DNA of 64,000 bases from Marnyiella aurantia (GCF_014041915.1 NZ_CP059472.1:620001-684000), one strand, 5' to 3'; counted from the first letter of the stretch, positions 43,262 through 52,664 are shown. Notes: generated from the sequence alone by a model not told the origin. Translations and numbers: made by a program.

Positions 43262-44059
43262 TTGCATGTTAAAATTGCTGACGTGCTGGAAACAGAAATC
43301 CTGATTTACCTTTGCCTCGCGGCCTTTGCTGCAGGCTTTATTGACGCTGTAGTTGGCGGCGGCGGACTGATACAGACGCCGCTGGCTCTGGCCTTTTTAC
43401 CAAATATCCCGGTAGCAACGGTGATAGGTTCGCTGAAGGTTCCGGCCTTCAGCGGGACAGCTCTGGCAACATCGCAATACCTCCGAAAAGTGAAAATAGA
43501 CTGGAAACTTCTTATTTTCATGGCGCTGCTGGCTTTTATTTCAGCCTTTCTGGGATCGCAGCTTCTAACTGTAGTCAGCAATGAGTTTATGAAACCGGTA
43601 TTACTCTTCGTGCTGATAGTCCTGGCCATTTACACCATCTTTAAAAAGGATTTCGGCAATGCTAAAGAGAAGAAGATGCCTTACCACACGGCCATCATCA
43701 ACGGCTGCATCGCGAGTATTGCGGTGGGTTTCTACGACGGATTCATAGGTCCGGCTACGGGCACTTTTTTCATCCTGGCGTTCGTGACCCTGCTGGGAAT
43801 GGATTTCCTGAAAGCCAATGCCAACGCAAAACTCATTAACCTGGCTACCAATGCCGGCTCCATCTGCCTCTTCCTTATAAAAGGTAAAATCATTTGGGCC
43901 ATTGCCCTGCCCATGGCAGTCTGTAATGCTGCAGGAGGGCTGGTAGGTGCGCAGCTGGCCATCAGGAAAGGCAACTGGTTTATCCGTTATCTCTTTATTT
44001 TCATCCTGATCCTGTCCATCGGAAGGTTTGGGTATGAGGTGCTGGTGGTGGATTTTTAG
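43262..44059 (+). CDS. TSUP-family membrane permease (TauE/SafE type)
   Basis: This 265-residue protein has about eight hydrophobic segments and the duplicated TSUP motif GGGGLIQTPL (about 30-39), repeated as FYDGFIGPATGTFF (about 160-173). The family exports or imports small anions such as sulfite or sulfonates. The frame opens with TTG at 43262; GTG at 43283 is also possible. An ATG at 43266 lies in another frame. A TACCTTTG promoter box overlaps the start, so a later start is plausible. Confidence 0.85.
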   Translation: MHVKIADVLETEILIYLCLAAFAAGFIDAVVGGGGLIQTPLALAFLPNIPVATVIGSLKVPAFSGTALATSQYLRKVKIDWKLLIFMALLAFISAFLGSQLLTVVSNEFMKPVLLFVLIVLAIYTIFKKDFGNAKEKKMPYHTAIINGCIASIAVGFYDGFIGPATGTFFILAFVTLLGMDFLKANANAKLINLATNAGSICLFLIKGKIIWAIALPMAVCNAAGGLVGAQLAIRKGNWFIRYLFIFILILSIGRFGYEVLVVDF

Positions 44060-44187
44060 GTTAGTTAATGGGTTTAAGTTGTTCAAATGGTTTAAAAAGT
44101 TCAAATACATGGGAATTTGAAATCGTAAGAAGATTGAAACTGTTGAAGGTCTGATCGTAAAAGTGATGTTCCGCTGACTGTTCGGCA

Positions 44188-44214
44188 TAAAAAAACGCCT
44201 TCAAAGAAGACGTT
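44188..44214 (-). terminator. terminator of the DUF4920-peroxidase operon
   Basis: AACGCCTTC pairs with GAAGACGTT (one mismatch) around AAA, with an A-run on the plus strand (T-run on the transcript). It lies 25 bases after the DUF4920 stop. Confidence 0.75.
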
Positions 44215-44239
44215 TCTGATTCCGTTGAATTTAAAAAGA

Positions 44240-44728
44240 TTAATCCACGACTTTAATGCCGCGTGCAAGCACACGGATTTCAGTTTGTGGTTCTGTAATC
44301 TTGGCGATATCTTCTTTACTGGTTCCCGAATCTTCAGCATAATGCTGCAGTTCCTTAACAGAAGTTGTTTTCTTTTCAGCATTTGCATGTAAAAGAACCG
44401 TTTTCCCTACCATTGACTGAGGCAGAAAGAAAGCATAATCCTTCATTTTTACAAAAAAGCGCGTGTCATTATCTACAAGTGTTAACCAGCAGCCCTTTTT
44501 CTCGCACACTTCGCTCACCTTAGCCTGAATAATGATATCATCGAGCTTATCGGACTTTTCCAGAGCTTTCTTTATCCTGCCGGTGCTGTACACATCGAAT
44601 GTCTGCTCTTCAGTGACCCCAGATCCGTACTGCTGACCTTTTACGGCTTCGGGAATATTCAGTTTCTGCTGCGCGCTGGCGACAACTCCCATTACGGCGA
44701 CCATTGTGGCCAATAATAACTTTTTCAT
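44240..44728 (-). CDS. DUF4920 periplasmic protein
   Basis: This 162-residue protein has a signal peptide (MKKLLLATMVAVMGVVASA). The mature chain has the DUF4920 order: YGSGVTEEQ, IIIQAKVSEVCEKKGCWLTL, FFVKMKDYAFFLP, KTVLLHANAE. Two Cys in VCEKKGCW may bind metal or form a disulfide. It starts 15 bases after the di-haem peroxidase gene, so both share a transcript and probably one periplasmic redox process. Function otherwise unknown. Confidence 0.85.
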   Translation of the reverse strand: MKKLLLATMVAVMGVVASAQQKLNIPEAVKGQQYGSGVTEEQTFDVYSTGRIKKALEKSDKLDDIIIQAKVSEVCEKKGCWLTLVDNDTRFFVKMKDYAFFLPQSMVGKTVLLHANAEKKTTSVKELQHYAEDSGTSKEDIAKITEPQTEIRVLARGIKVVD

Positions 44729-44743
44729 GAATTTAAATTTAAA

Positions 44744-45874
44744 TTATTTGGTGGGGAGGACCGGAGCCCTCATTTTATACTTATAACTGTGAAGCGAATT
44801 TAAGAAGTTTTCAATATCTACAAAATCTTCTTCAGAAAGATTTAAAGTAGTGAGCATCCCGGATTTTTTCGGAAACAGCGGATCCTGCTTATTGCCCTTT
44901 TCATCAGGCATTCCGGCATTATACATGTTCAGGACACCGCGGATATTCGGAAACAGTCCGTTGTGCATATACGGTGCCGTTTGGCTTATCTCTCTTAGTG
45001 TGGGTGTCTTAAATTTCCCCACATCTTCCCTCTTCTTCGTAATTTCATAAAGACCGAGGTCCTGATATTCCCTTGCGAAGTAAGTAAGACCCAGGTTATG
45101 GAATTTCTGATCGGAAAAATAAGGAGTATTATGACAGTTGATGCAGTTGGCCTTGGTACGGAACAGGTGCAGTCCGCGAACTTCGGAATCAGAAAGCGCA
45201 TTCTTCTGTCCGCTTACAAACTTATCAAAACGGCTGGGCGGACTCACCAGCGAGCGCTCAAAAGTGGCAATTGCCTTTACAATCCGGTCTTCATTGACCT
45301 TACTATCTCCAAAAGCTGCCTTGAAGAGGTCTTTATACCCTTCGATTTTCGCAATCCTGCGTACTGCCAGCCGGCTGTGCATATTCATTTCCACCGGATT
45401 TTCAATCGGAATTTTGGCCTGTGCTTCCAGGTCTTTTGCACGTCCATCCCAGAAAAGTTGGGTAGCATAGACAATATTGAGCACTGTGGGTGCATTACGT
45501 GTTCCGGTTTGCTTATCGTGGCCGAAAGAGACACGCCGGCCGTCGGCCCACATCATTTCAGGATCGTGGCAATTGGTGCAGGAAATCTGCCCTGATCCGG
45601 AAAGGCGCGGATCAAAAAAAAGCATCTTGCCCAGTTCTTCCTTTTCCTTGGAGTAGGGATTATCTTTTGGGAATACAGGTTGGGGAAGCGGACCGATATC
45701 CTGAAACCCTTCAATAGCTTCATCAAAAAGATGCGCCTGCGGCCAGCGGGTGGGATCACCACTCCCGTACAGTTCCCGAAGATCGATAGCTGAGTAGGTA
45801 CGTTCTATCTTTTCTGTTCCGGAAAAAGAGTAAAGTATGCCCAATACGGCCAAAATAACAAGAAAGTATTTCAT
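44744..45874 (-). CDS. di-haem cytochrome c peroxidase
   Basis: The 376-residue product from the ATG at 45874 (MKYFLVILAVLGI) has an N-terminal signal/anchor. Two haem c sites are seen: CTNCHDPE (about 96-99) and CINCHNTP (about 240). Later regions follow the bacterial CCP fold (PTLREISQTAPYMHNG, Met ligand). It reduces peroxide with electrons from small cytochromes in the periplasm. A GAGG ribosome site lies six bases before the ATG; the four upstream codons would need a TTG start. It forms an operon with DUF4920. Confidence 0.92.
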   Translation of the reverse strand: MKYFLVILAVLGILYSFSGTEKIERTYSAIDLRELYGSGDPTRWPQAHLFDEAIEGFQDIGPLPQPVFPKDNPYSKEKEELGKMLFFDPRLSGSGQISCTNCHDPEMMWADGRRVSFGHDKQTGTRNAPTVLNIVYATQLFWDGRAKDLEAQAKIPIENPVEMNMHSRLAVRRIAKIEGYKDLFKAAFGDSKVNEDRIVKAIATFERSLVSPPSRFDKFVSGQKNALSDSEVRGLHLFRTKANCINCHNTPYFSDQKFHNLGLTYFAREYQDLGLYEITKKREDVGKFKTPTLREISQTAPYMHNGLFPNIRGVLNMYNAGMPDEKGNKQDPLFPKKSGMLTTLNLSEEDFVDIENFLNSLHSYKYKMRAPVLPTK

Positions 45875-46096
45875 ATCTATCCTCAAAAAAACCAGCCCAA
45901 AGCGATGGTATTTGTACTGTAGTTTATCCGGTCCTGTAACTGGAGTGCAAAGTTAGAAAATTTCCTGATAGCATTTCTATACCGAAATAGGTGGGTTTGT
46001 TAAGCATATAGTATTCATATTTTCAATTAAAATCAGCAGATTTTCAACTGTTCTGATGGCATAATTTCTGTTGACTTTCAGCCTAAAACAAACATA

Positions 46097-46909
46097 ATGG
46101 AAAGACAAAAAACCTACACCCTTATTACCGGCGGAAGTACCGGTATCGGGCTGGAACTGGCGAAATGTTTTGCCAAAGACGGCCACAATCTGATTATTGC
46201 AGCGCGGCATGAAGACGAACTTTCAAAGGCCGCCGCGGAATTGCGGGATATTGGCAATATTGACGTCATCACCATTTCGAAAGACCTTTTTGATATGGAG
46301 CAGGCTAAACAGCTCCATGAGGAAATTACTGCCCGAAACCTGGTGGTAGACACATTAGTTAACAATGCCGGGCATGGTTGGTATGGAGAATTTAAAGACA
46401 CCGAGTTGGAAATGGAGCTGTCCATCATCCATCTTAACATATGCAGCCTTGTTATTCTTACAAAACTTTTCCTTAAAGACATGATTACAGCCGGAAGCGG
46501 AAAAATACTGAACACTTCTTCAATAGCCTCTAAATATCCGGGCGCATGGCAATCTGTATATCACGGTACTAAAGCTTTCGTACAGTCATTCACCGAAGCC
46601 CTGCGGTCAGAAGTTAAAGACCATGGCATTGTAGTAACCGCTCTCCTGCCAGGGCCTACTGACACAGATTTCTTCAGAAAAGCGCAGATGCTTGATTCCA
46701 AAATTGTGAAAGAAGGGAAACTGGCGGATCCTGCGGATGTAGCCAAAGCGGGTTATGATGCTTTGATGGCAGATGATGACATGGTTATCGCGGGCTTAAA
46801 AAATAAACTCCAGGCTGCTTCCGCAGCTATTACTCCTGATTCCAAACTAGCTGAGAAAAGTTATAAAGATCAGGCTCCAGCGGATGGCGAGGAACCTGCA
46901 AAGCAGTAG
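46097..46909 (+). CDS. SDR-family short-chain dehydrogenase
   Basis: This 270-residue protein has TLITGGSTGIGLELA (cofactor loop), NNAGHG, SSIASKYPGAW and catalytic Y-x-x-x-K in VYHGTKAFVQSF. The C-terminal part beyond about residue 250 is polar (SYKDQAPADGEEPAKQ). This fits the DltE/classical SDR group. NAD(P)-dependent oxidoreductase activity is likely, substrate unknown. It stands alone between the divergent peroxidase operon and the cyanophycin genes, followed by a hairpin. Confidence 0.9.
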   Translation: MERQKTYTLITGGSTGIGLELAKCFAKDGHNLIIAARHEDELSKAAAELRDIGNIDVITISKDLFDMEQAKQLHEEITARNLVVDTLVNNAGHGWYGEFKDTELEMELSIIHLNICSLVILTKLFLKDMITAGSGKILNTSSIASKYPGAWQSVYHGTKAFVQSFTEALRSEVKDHGIVVTALLPGPTDTDFFRKAQMLDSKIVKEGKLADPADVAKAGYDALMADDDMVIAGLKNKLQAASAAITPDSKLAEKSYKDQAPADGEEPAKQ

Positions 46910-46929
46910 ATTACATATTTACAAGGAAA

Positions 46930-46960
46930 TTCAGGGTGTTGCACCCTGAATTTCATCTTT
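46930..46960 (+). terminator. terminator of the SDR gene
   Basis: TTCAGGGTG pairs perfectly with CACCCTGAA around TTG, followed by TTTCATCTTT. It lies 20 bases after the stop. Confidence 0.7.
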
Positions 46961-47021
46961 AAAATAATTACAAACAGGTAAACTGTTCCTCAGCATCGAA
47001 ATCAATAAAGATTTTACACAA

Positions 47022-47858
47022 TTATACCTCCGCCTCCGGCGGACTTTTTATGTCTAGCTGCATCGTCTTTAAATTAAAAATATCATGCTGACTCATCAGG
47101 TGCAGGGTCATATTCTCTATAGAAAGAGGAGCGCCGGTAACTACTTCTAACAGATTGCTTTTGGAGATCGTGCGGCCATCAAGGAGGATCGCCATTCCCG
47201 GACCTATAGCTTCCATCTTGTCTCGGTGAATAAGCAGGGCTGTATTTTCCTCCAGGCCAACCCCGAGTATGTTGGGGTTACTAACGACAACTTCAAAGAG
47301 CCGGGCAATGCGGCCCCTTTCTATGAAATGAGTATCAAAAACAATATTATTAATCAGGCGCAGACCCGTGGTCGCAATGACCTCGCCTTTGTACGCCGCT
47401 TCTGTACTTCCACCTTCAATTATCATAATTTCCGAAGCGGCCGCGGCACCCGCAGAAGTCCCGGCATATAAAAAATCGGAATCTTCAAGTTTTTCAATAA
47501 GGAGGGCGTAAAATGCAGTACCTCCAATTGTGGAAGTCAGCGCTAGTTGAGATCCACCGGTAGCAAACACCGCATCCGCGTCCTTCAGACGTTTCAGTAT
47601 TTTGGGATTCTCGGCGTCAGTGCGTGACTCCATGACTAAAACACCACAATTTTCTGCGCCAAGTTTAGCGAAGGCTTTTAAATAGTCCCGGCCCATTTCT
47701 TCCGGAATAGATGATGCTGAGGTAATGATTTCTATACGTGAACGTTTTTTAAGACGTGATTCTGAAATGAAACGTTCCAGAATTGTTGTGTCTGAAAACC
47801 GGTCTCTGCTGCTTTTCTGATTTTCGGCACCTCCTATTGCCAATACTTTTCCTTTCAT
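47022..47858 (-). CDS. cphB: cyanophycinase
   Basis: This 278-residue peptidase of family S51 has the catalytic Ser in AGTSAGAAAASE (S135), the FATGGSQLAL loop (about 98-106) and the IGGAENQ start. It cleaves the storage polymer cyanophycin to beta-Asp-Arg dipeptides. It is encoded 38 bases after the cyanophycin synthetase gene and in the same direction, so both form one metabolic operon. The start Met fits the family exactly. Confidence 0.93.
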   Translation of the reverse strand: MKGKVLAIGGAENQKSSRDRFSDTTILERFISESRLKKRSRIEIITSASSIPEEMGRDYLKAFAKLGAENCGVLVMESRTDAENPKILKRLKDADAVFATGGSQLALTSTIGGTAFYALLIEKLEDSDFLYAGTSAGAAAASEIMIIEGGSTEAAYKGEVIATTGLRLINNIVFDTHFIERGRIARLFEVVVSNPNILGVGLEENTALLIHRDKMEAIGPGMAILLDGRTISKSNLLEVVTGAPLSIENMTLHLMSQHDIFNLKTMQLDIKSPPEAEV

Positions 47859-47896
47859 ATTTATACTGGTTAAATAACATACACTATAAACAGTGC

Positions 47897-50158
47897 TTAT
47901 CTGTCCGTTACCGATTTGCTTATTACTTCAATAACCTCCTTATAATTGTCGCTGAGCGCCACAATATAATCGCCCTCCTGTGCTGTTGCCAGAGCATACC
48001 TTATGGCTTCTTTTTCGTCTGGAATAAGGTCAACTGTCACCCCCGTGTCTGCCTGCCTGATTCCCTGAACCATCAGCAGGTTCATTTCGTTTAAAGACCT
48101 TCCGCGCAGATCATTGTCCTGACGGACAATAATATGGTCAAAGCACCTGGCCGCGATTTCTGCCAGCTCCAGGATGTCACAGTCCCTACGGTCGCCTACC
48201 CCTGCAATAATGCCTACTTTCCGGCGTCCGGTAATGTGGCTGAGATAATGCTGTACTTCCTTCATACCGTGAGGATTGTGAGCATAATCCACGAGGACAG
48301 AACAAGTACCGACCTGAAACAAATTCATCCGGCCAGGTGTCTGATCCGGCCCTGGCAGGAATGTTTTGAGCGCCATCCTAATATGACCAACACTAAAACC
48401 ATAGCAAAATGCAGCGGCCACAGCGGCCAGTACGTTTGCAGTCATACACCGGGCAGTTCCGCACATGGTAAGGGGAATTTCTTTTACAGTGGCGATAATG
48501 GTGGACCGACGATTATGATGGACAACAACTTTTTCCTGCTCAACGGTTACTGCCCAACCACCGTCCTTAATATGTTGCCGGATAACTGCGTTCCTGCTGT
48601 CCAGAGCGAAGTACGCAATATTGCAGTCCAAGGTTCCGGCCACCCGGACACAGTGCTCATCTTCGGCATTAAGTATTGCCCAGCCGGACTTTTTTACACT
48701 CCGCAGCAGAGCAGCCTTCACTTCAGCGAGTTCTTCCAGTGTATTAATATTCCTAAGACCGAGATGATCTGCGGCGATATTGGTCAGAATGGCTACATCG
48801 CAATAGTCAAAGGCAAGACCGGAACGCAGCATTCCCCCACGCGCGGTTTCCAACACTGCGAAATCTACAAGGGGGTCTGCAAGAATTATGGAAGCACTTG
48901 ATGGACCTGAGCAGTCGCCGCTCACAATCTTATGCCCGGAAATATAAATACCATCGGTAGTTGTATAGCCCGGCGAATGTCCTGCAGATTGAACTATATG
49001 CGCCAGAAGTCTGGTGGTAGTGGTTTTACCGTTTGTACCCGTGACCGCGAAAATGGGTATACGTATTTCGGATCCCGGAGGGTACAGCATATCTACCACT
49101 GCTGCCGCAACATTACGTGGCTGACCAACAGAGGGCTTCAGATGCATACGGAAGCCAGGCGCAGCATTTACTTCAATTACAGCGCCCCCGTTATGTGACA
49201 GCGGTGCTTTAAGATCGGGAGCGATTATATCGATTCCGCATACATCGAGGCCAATCAGGGCCGCGATACGTTCTGCAATAAAACGGTTCTCCGAATGCAC
49301 TTCATCGGTCACATCAGCGGCAATGCCGCCTGTACTGAGGTTGGCCGTTGATTTCAGATAAACAGTCTCCCCGGCGGGCACGACTGTATCCTCATTATAT
49401 CCTATTTGCTGCAGAATTTTCACAGTATCGCAGTCGAAGATGATTTTAGTCAATTTGGCTTCGTGTCCGTCTCCCCGTTCCGGCTGGCTGTTCACCTTGG
49501 TAATAAGCTGATGGACCGTAGAAGTCCCGTCGCCTCTAATGTGCGCTGGAATTCGTCGGGCTGCTGCCACTAATTTACCGTTCACGACCAGCAAACGGTG
49601 ATCATGTCCCGATATACAGCGCTCCACAATAACCTCAGAACCAAATTTCTGCGCATACAAAAATGCTTCATCTGCCCTTACTTCATCACTAATTTGAACA
49701 GAAACTCCTTTTCCATGGTTGGCTTTCATTGGTTTAATTACCAGAGGGAAACCTAAACAGGTTAAAGCTTTGCGCAGATCATCCGGACTGCTGCAAACCT
49801 GCCCTTCGGGCACCGGTATTCCAGCGCTTTGGAGTATCTTTTTGGTTTCATACTTACTGTCAGCCAGCTCTACTGCCACACATGAGCTTTGACCGGTAAT
49901 TGTGGCGCGGATAATCTGTTGATTCTTTCCGTAACCAAACAGGATTTTTGAACAGTCATTCATCCGCCGCCAAGGTATTCCACGACTTTCCGCTTCTTTT
50001 ATTATACTTAGCGTACTGGGCCCCAACCGTGCCGTAGACCGAAGTTTTGCTAATGTACTGCCAGATAAGCTGCAGTACTTCGAACCGTTCAACTGCAGAG
50101 GATTTTGGGGTATATCCTCACCTTTTTTAGTCTGTATGGTATTAGATGTTTGATTCAT
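47897..50158 (-). CDS. cphA: cyanophycin synthetase lacking most of the N-domain
   Basis: This 753-residue enzyme polymerises Asp and Arg into cyanophycin. The ATP-grasp part (about 60-360) shows GPSTLSIIKEAESRGIPW, KPMKANHGKGVSV and IEVNAAPGFRMH. The Mur-ligase-like part (about 365-750) has the P-loop GTNGKTT (374-380). Common enzymes have about 870 residues, with a 160-residue N-terminal domain; here only about 45 residues precede the ATP-grasp start. Upstream bases do not encode the missing domain in any frame. It is followed by cyanophycinase. Confidence 0.93.
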   Translation of the reverse strand: MNQTSNTIQTKKGEDIPQNPLQLNGSKYCSLSGSTLAKLRSTARLGPSTLSIIKEAESRGIPWRRMNDCSKILFGYGKNQQIIRATITGQSSCVAVELADSKYETKKILQSAGIPVPEGQVCSSPDDLRKALTCLGFPLVIKPMKANHGKGVSVQISDEVRADEAFLYAQKFGSEVIVERCISGHDHRLLVVNGKLVAAARRIPAHIRGDGTSTVHQLITKVNSQPERGDGHEAKLTKIIFDCDTVKILQQIGYNEDTVVPAGETVYLKSTANLSTGGIAADVTDEVHSENRFIAERIAALIGLDVCGIDIIAPDLKAPLSHNGGAVIEVNAAPGFRMHLKPSVGQPRNVAAAVVDMLYPPGSEIRIPIFAVTGTNGKTTTTRLLAHIVQSAGHSPGYTTTDGIYISGHKIVSGDCSGPSSASIILADPLVDFAVLETARGGMLRSGLAFDYCDVAILTNIAADHLGLRNINTLEELAEVKAALLRSVKKSGWAILNAEDEHCVRVAGTLDCNIAYFALDSRNAVIRQHIKDGGWAVTVEQEKVVVHHNRRSTIIATVKEIPLTMCGTARCMTANVLAAVAAAFCYGFSVGHIRMALKTFLPGPDQTPGRMNLFQVGTCSVLVDYAHNPHGMKEVQHYLSHITGRRKVGIIAGVGDRRDCDILELAEIAARCFDHIIVRQDNDLRGRSLNEMNLLMVQGIRQADTGVTVDLIPDEKEAIRYALATAQEGDYIVALSDNYKEVIEVISKSVTDR

Positions 50159-50400
50159 GTTATAAAAAATAATTTATACATACATCTGCTGCTGAAAAAC
50201 CCTGCACATTTGTAACTGGTATACGCATAAAACCAAATTACCGGGTAAAGACAAAGATCTCCGTTAACCGAAAAAGATCTATCGTAAACCCCTATGTTCT
50301 GGCTAACGGTCATCAAACAAAGTGCCAGCTCAAGGTTAAAAATATGCTCCTGGCCCACTTATGCAAATAAAATAATTAGTGAGGGATTAGAAGTCTTCCG

Positions 50401-50408
50401 TATTTTTG
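50401..50408 (+). promoter_or_regulatory. -7 box (TATTTTTG) abutting the exonuclease III start
   Basis: TATTTTTG ends five bases before the ATG at 50414. If used, the transcript would have almost no leader. Confidence 0.4.
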
Positions 50409-50413
50409 CAGAC

Positions 50414-51187
50414 ATGAAAATCATCTCTTACAACGTGAACGGTATCCGCGCAGCTTTTACCAAAGATTTCCTGGGTTGGCTGAAAGTTGCGGATCCTGAT
50501 ATCATCTGCATACAGGAAAGCAAAGCGGGTAATGACCAAATAGATATTGAAAGTTTGGAAAAGCTGGGTTATCACAGTTACTGGCACTGTGCGCAGCGCA
50601 AAGGATATTCCGGAGTTGGCATTGCTTCGAAAATAAAACCGAAGCACGTAGAGTATGGTTGTGGAATCGAGCATTATGATAATGAAGGTCGGATTATCCG
50701 GACAGATTTTGAGGAGTTCTCCGTCATTTCAGTCTATGTACCCTCTGCCTCCAACGCGGACCGGTTAGGTTTTAAGCTTGAATTTTGTGATGATTTCCTG
50801 GACTATATTAAGGAACTCAGGAAAACAATCCCAAACCTAATCATTAGCGGAGATTTCAACATCTGCCACAAAGAGATAGACATCCACAACCCTGCCGGTC
50901 TTAAAAATGTGTCCGGATTTCTTCCTATAGAGCGTGAATGGCTATCGAGATTTATTGATGAATGTGAACTTATTGACAGTTTCCGGTTCTTCAATGACCA
51001 GCCTGATAATTATTCCTGGTGGAGCTACAGGCAGAATTCACGCGAGCGCAATAAGGGATGGCGTCTCGATTATAATTTCGTGACGTACAGCATGAAGGAA
51101 AGGCTGAGCCGCGCAGTAATACTAAAAGAGGTAAAGCATTCCGACCATTGTCCGGTCATGGTTGAATTAAATGCGGCGCAGAATTAA
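50414..51187 (+). CDS. xth: exodeoxyribonuclease III
   Basis: This 257-residue protein, from the ATG at 50414 (MKIISYNVNGIRAA), is an AP endonuclease/3'-5' exonuclease of base-excision repair. Family motifs: NVNGIRAA, IICIQESKA (metal-binding Glu), GDFNICHKEIDIHNP, WRLDYNF and SDHCPVMVEL (catalytic Asp/His). The frame extends 40 codons upstream with no family match, so the inner Met is chosen. It diverges from cphA. Confidence 0.93.
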   Translation: MKIISYNVNGIRAAFTKDFLGWLKVADPDIICIQESKAGNDQIDIESLEKLGYHSYWHCAQRKGYSGVGIASKIKPKHVEYGCGIEHYDNEGRIIRTDFEEFSVISVYVPSASNADRLGFKLEFCDDFLDYIKELRKTIPNLIISGDFNICHKEIDIHNPAGLKNVSGFLPIEREWLSRFIDECELIDSFRFFNDQPDNYSWWSYRQNSRERNKGWRLDYNFVTYSMKERLSRAVILKEVKHSDHCPVMVELNAAQN

Positions 51188-51276
51188 ATTTGCAGAATGC
51201 CGGTGAGGAGGTTGAAAATAAATAAAATATCCCGATTGCCGCGTTTCAGGATATTGAAAATTTTTGCGTTGTAATC

Positions 51277-51424
51277 ATGTCACCCCTTCGGGGTTTTGCG
51301 CAGGTCTATAATAATGTCACCCCTTCGGGGTTTGAACCGATCCGATATTGATGACGTTAGAATAATGTCACCCCTTGGGGGTTTTGCCGGTCTATAATAA
51401 TGTCACCCCTTCGGGGTTTTGCCG
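51277..51424. repeat. four-copy palindromic repeat array (CCCCTTCGGGG)
   Basis: ATGTCACCCCTTCGGGGTTT occurs at about 51277, 51314 and 51400, with a one-base variant at 51365 (CCCCTTGGGGG). Copies are 37-50 bases apart with related spacers (GGTCTATAATA). Each makes a hairpin with a TTCG-type loop and T-tail. It lies between xth and the cupin gene. Confidence 0.8.
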
Positions 51425-51456
51425 GTCCTGCGGAACTCCAGCACCCGATTACTAAA

Positions 51457-51819
51457 TCACTCCATTTCACGGTTGACCAAATCCATTGAAAAGGCCGGAA
51501 GACAGATGGCTAAGTATTCACACTCTTCATCAAACGGATTGCTGTAGCGGATGCGCGCGCCCTTTTCTATTCTGATGCTTTGGCCAGCCTCCAGGACCAG
51601 GATTTCACCGTCAATTTCGAACTGCTTCTTTCCTTTAATGATGTAGGTAAATTCATCAAAACCGGGAGTCTGGTGTGGCTCACTCCAATGCGGTGGTGCT
51701 ACCATATGTGCAATGGAGATTTCCGGGTTGTCGGTGGAATTACCCCAGATCTCTTGAATTAGTTTTCCGTCAATGGTTGGTACTACGACCGGAGATTTCT
51801 GGATTTTATATTTCTTCAT
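51457..51819 (-). CDS. cupin-domain protein
   Basis: The 120-residue protein from the ATG at 51819 (MKKYKIQKSPVVV) has a cupin beta-barrel with motif 1 HQTPGFDEFTYIIKGKKQFEIDG (His and Glu ligands) and motif 2 VLEAGQSIRIEKGARIRYSNP. Such small cupins bind metals and serve as isomerases, dioxygenases or sensors. The frame extends upstream by 21 codons without family character. No neighbour suggests the substrate. Confidence 0.85.
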   Translation of the reverse strand: MKKYKIQKSPVVVPTIDGKLIQEIWGNSTDNPEISIAHMVAPPHWSEPHQTPGFDEFTYIIKGKKQFEIDGEILVLEAGQSIRIEKGARIRYSNPFDEECEYLAICLPAFSMDLVNREME

Positions 51820-51863
51820 CGTGAATGAAAGCCGGTTACTTTTTGCCTGCCATTTCAAATTTA

Positions 51864-51897
51864 ACAAAAAAATCCTTCTCAATTATGAAAAGGATCT
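51864..51897 (-). terminator. terminator of the scoB gene
   Basis: ATCCTTCTC and GAAAAGGAT pair with one mismatch around AATTAT, with an A-run on the plus strand (T-run on the transcript). It begins 20 bases after the stop at 51918. Confidence 0.65.
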
Positions 51898-51917
51898 TCT
51901 GTATGATCAGTTTAGCT

Positions 51918-52571
51918 TTAGAACTGCATTTCCGGAATATCACCTTCAATGATCAGATCTGCTTCGGTTGCTTTTACAATATCTTCCACACTTACACCCG
52001 GAGCACGCTCCAGCAGTTTGAATCCGTTGGGCGTAATGTCCAGTACTGCCAGTTCGGTCACTACTTTCTTTACGCAACCTACCCCTGTTAAAGGCAGGGT
52101 ACATTTTTTCAGAATTTTACTTTCACCGGCTTTATTCACATGCATCATGGCCACGATAATATTTTCCGCTGAGGCTACAAGGTCCATCGCACCGCCCATG
52201 CCCTTCACCATCTTACCCGGAATTTTCCAGTTGGCAATATCGCCGTTTTCAGCAACTTCCATGGCTCCCAGTATGGTAAGATCTACTTTCTGGCTGCGTA
52301 TCATGCCGAAACTGAAAGCGGAATCAAAGAAAGAGGCTCCCGGGAGGGTCGTAATCGTCTGCTTTCCGGCATTGATGAGGTCTGCATCTTCCTCGCCCTC
52401 AAAGGGAAAAGGCCCCATACCCAGAACACCGTTTTCACTTTGGAACTCCACAGAAATATTCTCAGGCACATAATTGGCCACCAGTGTTGGAATCCCTATT
52501 CCCAGGTTTACGTAATAACCGTCCTTAACTTCTTTCGATATTCTCTGTGCGATTTGTTCTTTTGTGAGCAT
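51918..52571 (-). CDS. scoB: 3-oxoacid CoA-transferase, subunit B
   Basis: This 217-residue subunit B has VNLGIGIPTLVANYVP (CoA loop), the catalytic-Glu motif SENGVLGMGPFP and the MGGAMDLVASA segment. With subunit A (54901) it moves CoA between succinyl-CoA and acetoacetate for ketone/butanoate metabolism. The usual neighbour scoA lies 2.3 kb downstream on the map, separated by an ABC exporter gene on the other strand, so the pair is not a tight operon. Confidence 0.92.
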   Translation of the reverse strand: MLTKEQIAQRISKEVKDGYYVNLGIGIPTLVANYVPENISVEFQSENGVLGMGPFPFEGEEDADLINAGKQTITTLPGASFFDSAFSFGMIRSQKVDLTILGAMEVAENGDIANWKIPGKMVKGMGGAMDLVASAENIIVAMMHVNKAGESKILKKCTLPLTGVGCVKKVVTELAVLDITPNGFKLLERAPGVSVEDIVKATEADLIIEGDIPEMQF

Positions 52572-52664
52572 GCTTCTACTTTTTCAGGGCAATTTACTCA
52601 ATTTGGAAATAATACGGAAATCCCCGCAGATTTAGTTGGTAGTATGTTAAAGCGGATTTATAAG

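Noticed and set aside
43119-43304. 61-residue open frame before the TSUP gene
   Set aside because: Short, Cys/Leu-rich without family, and ends within the TSUP frame; upstream is intergenic.
51277-51424. CRISPR array
   Set aside because: Repeats are palindromic, only about 20 bases, spacers are similar to each other, and no cas genes are near.
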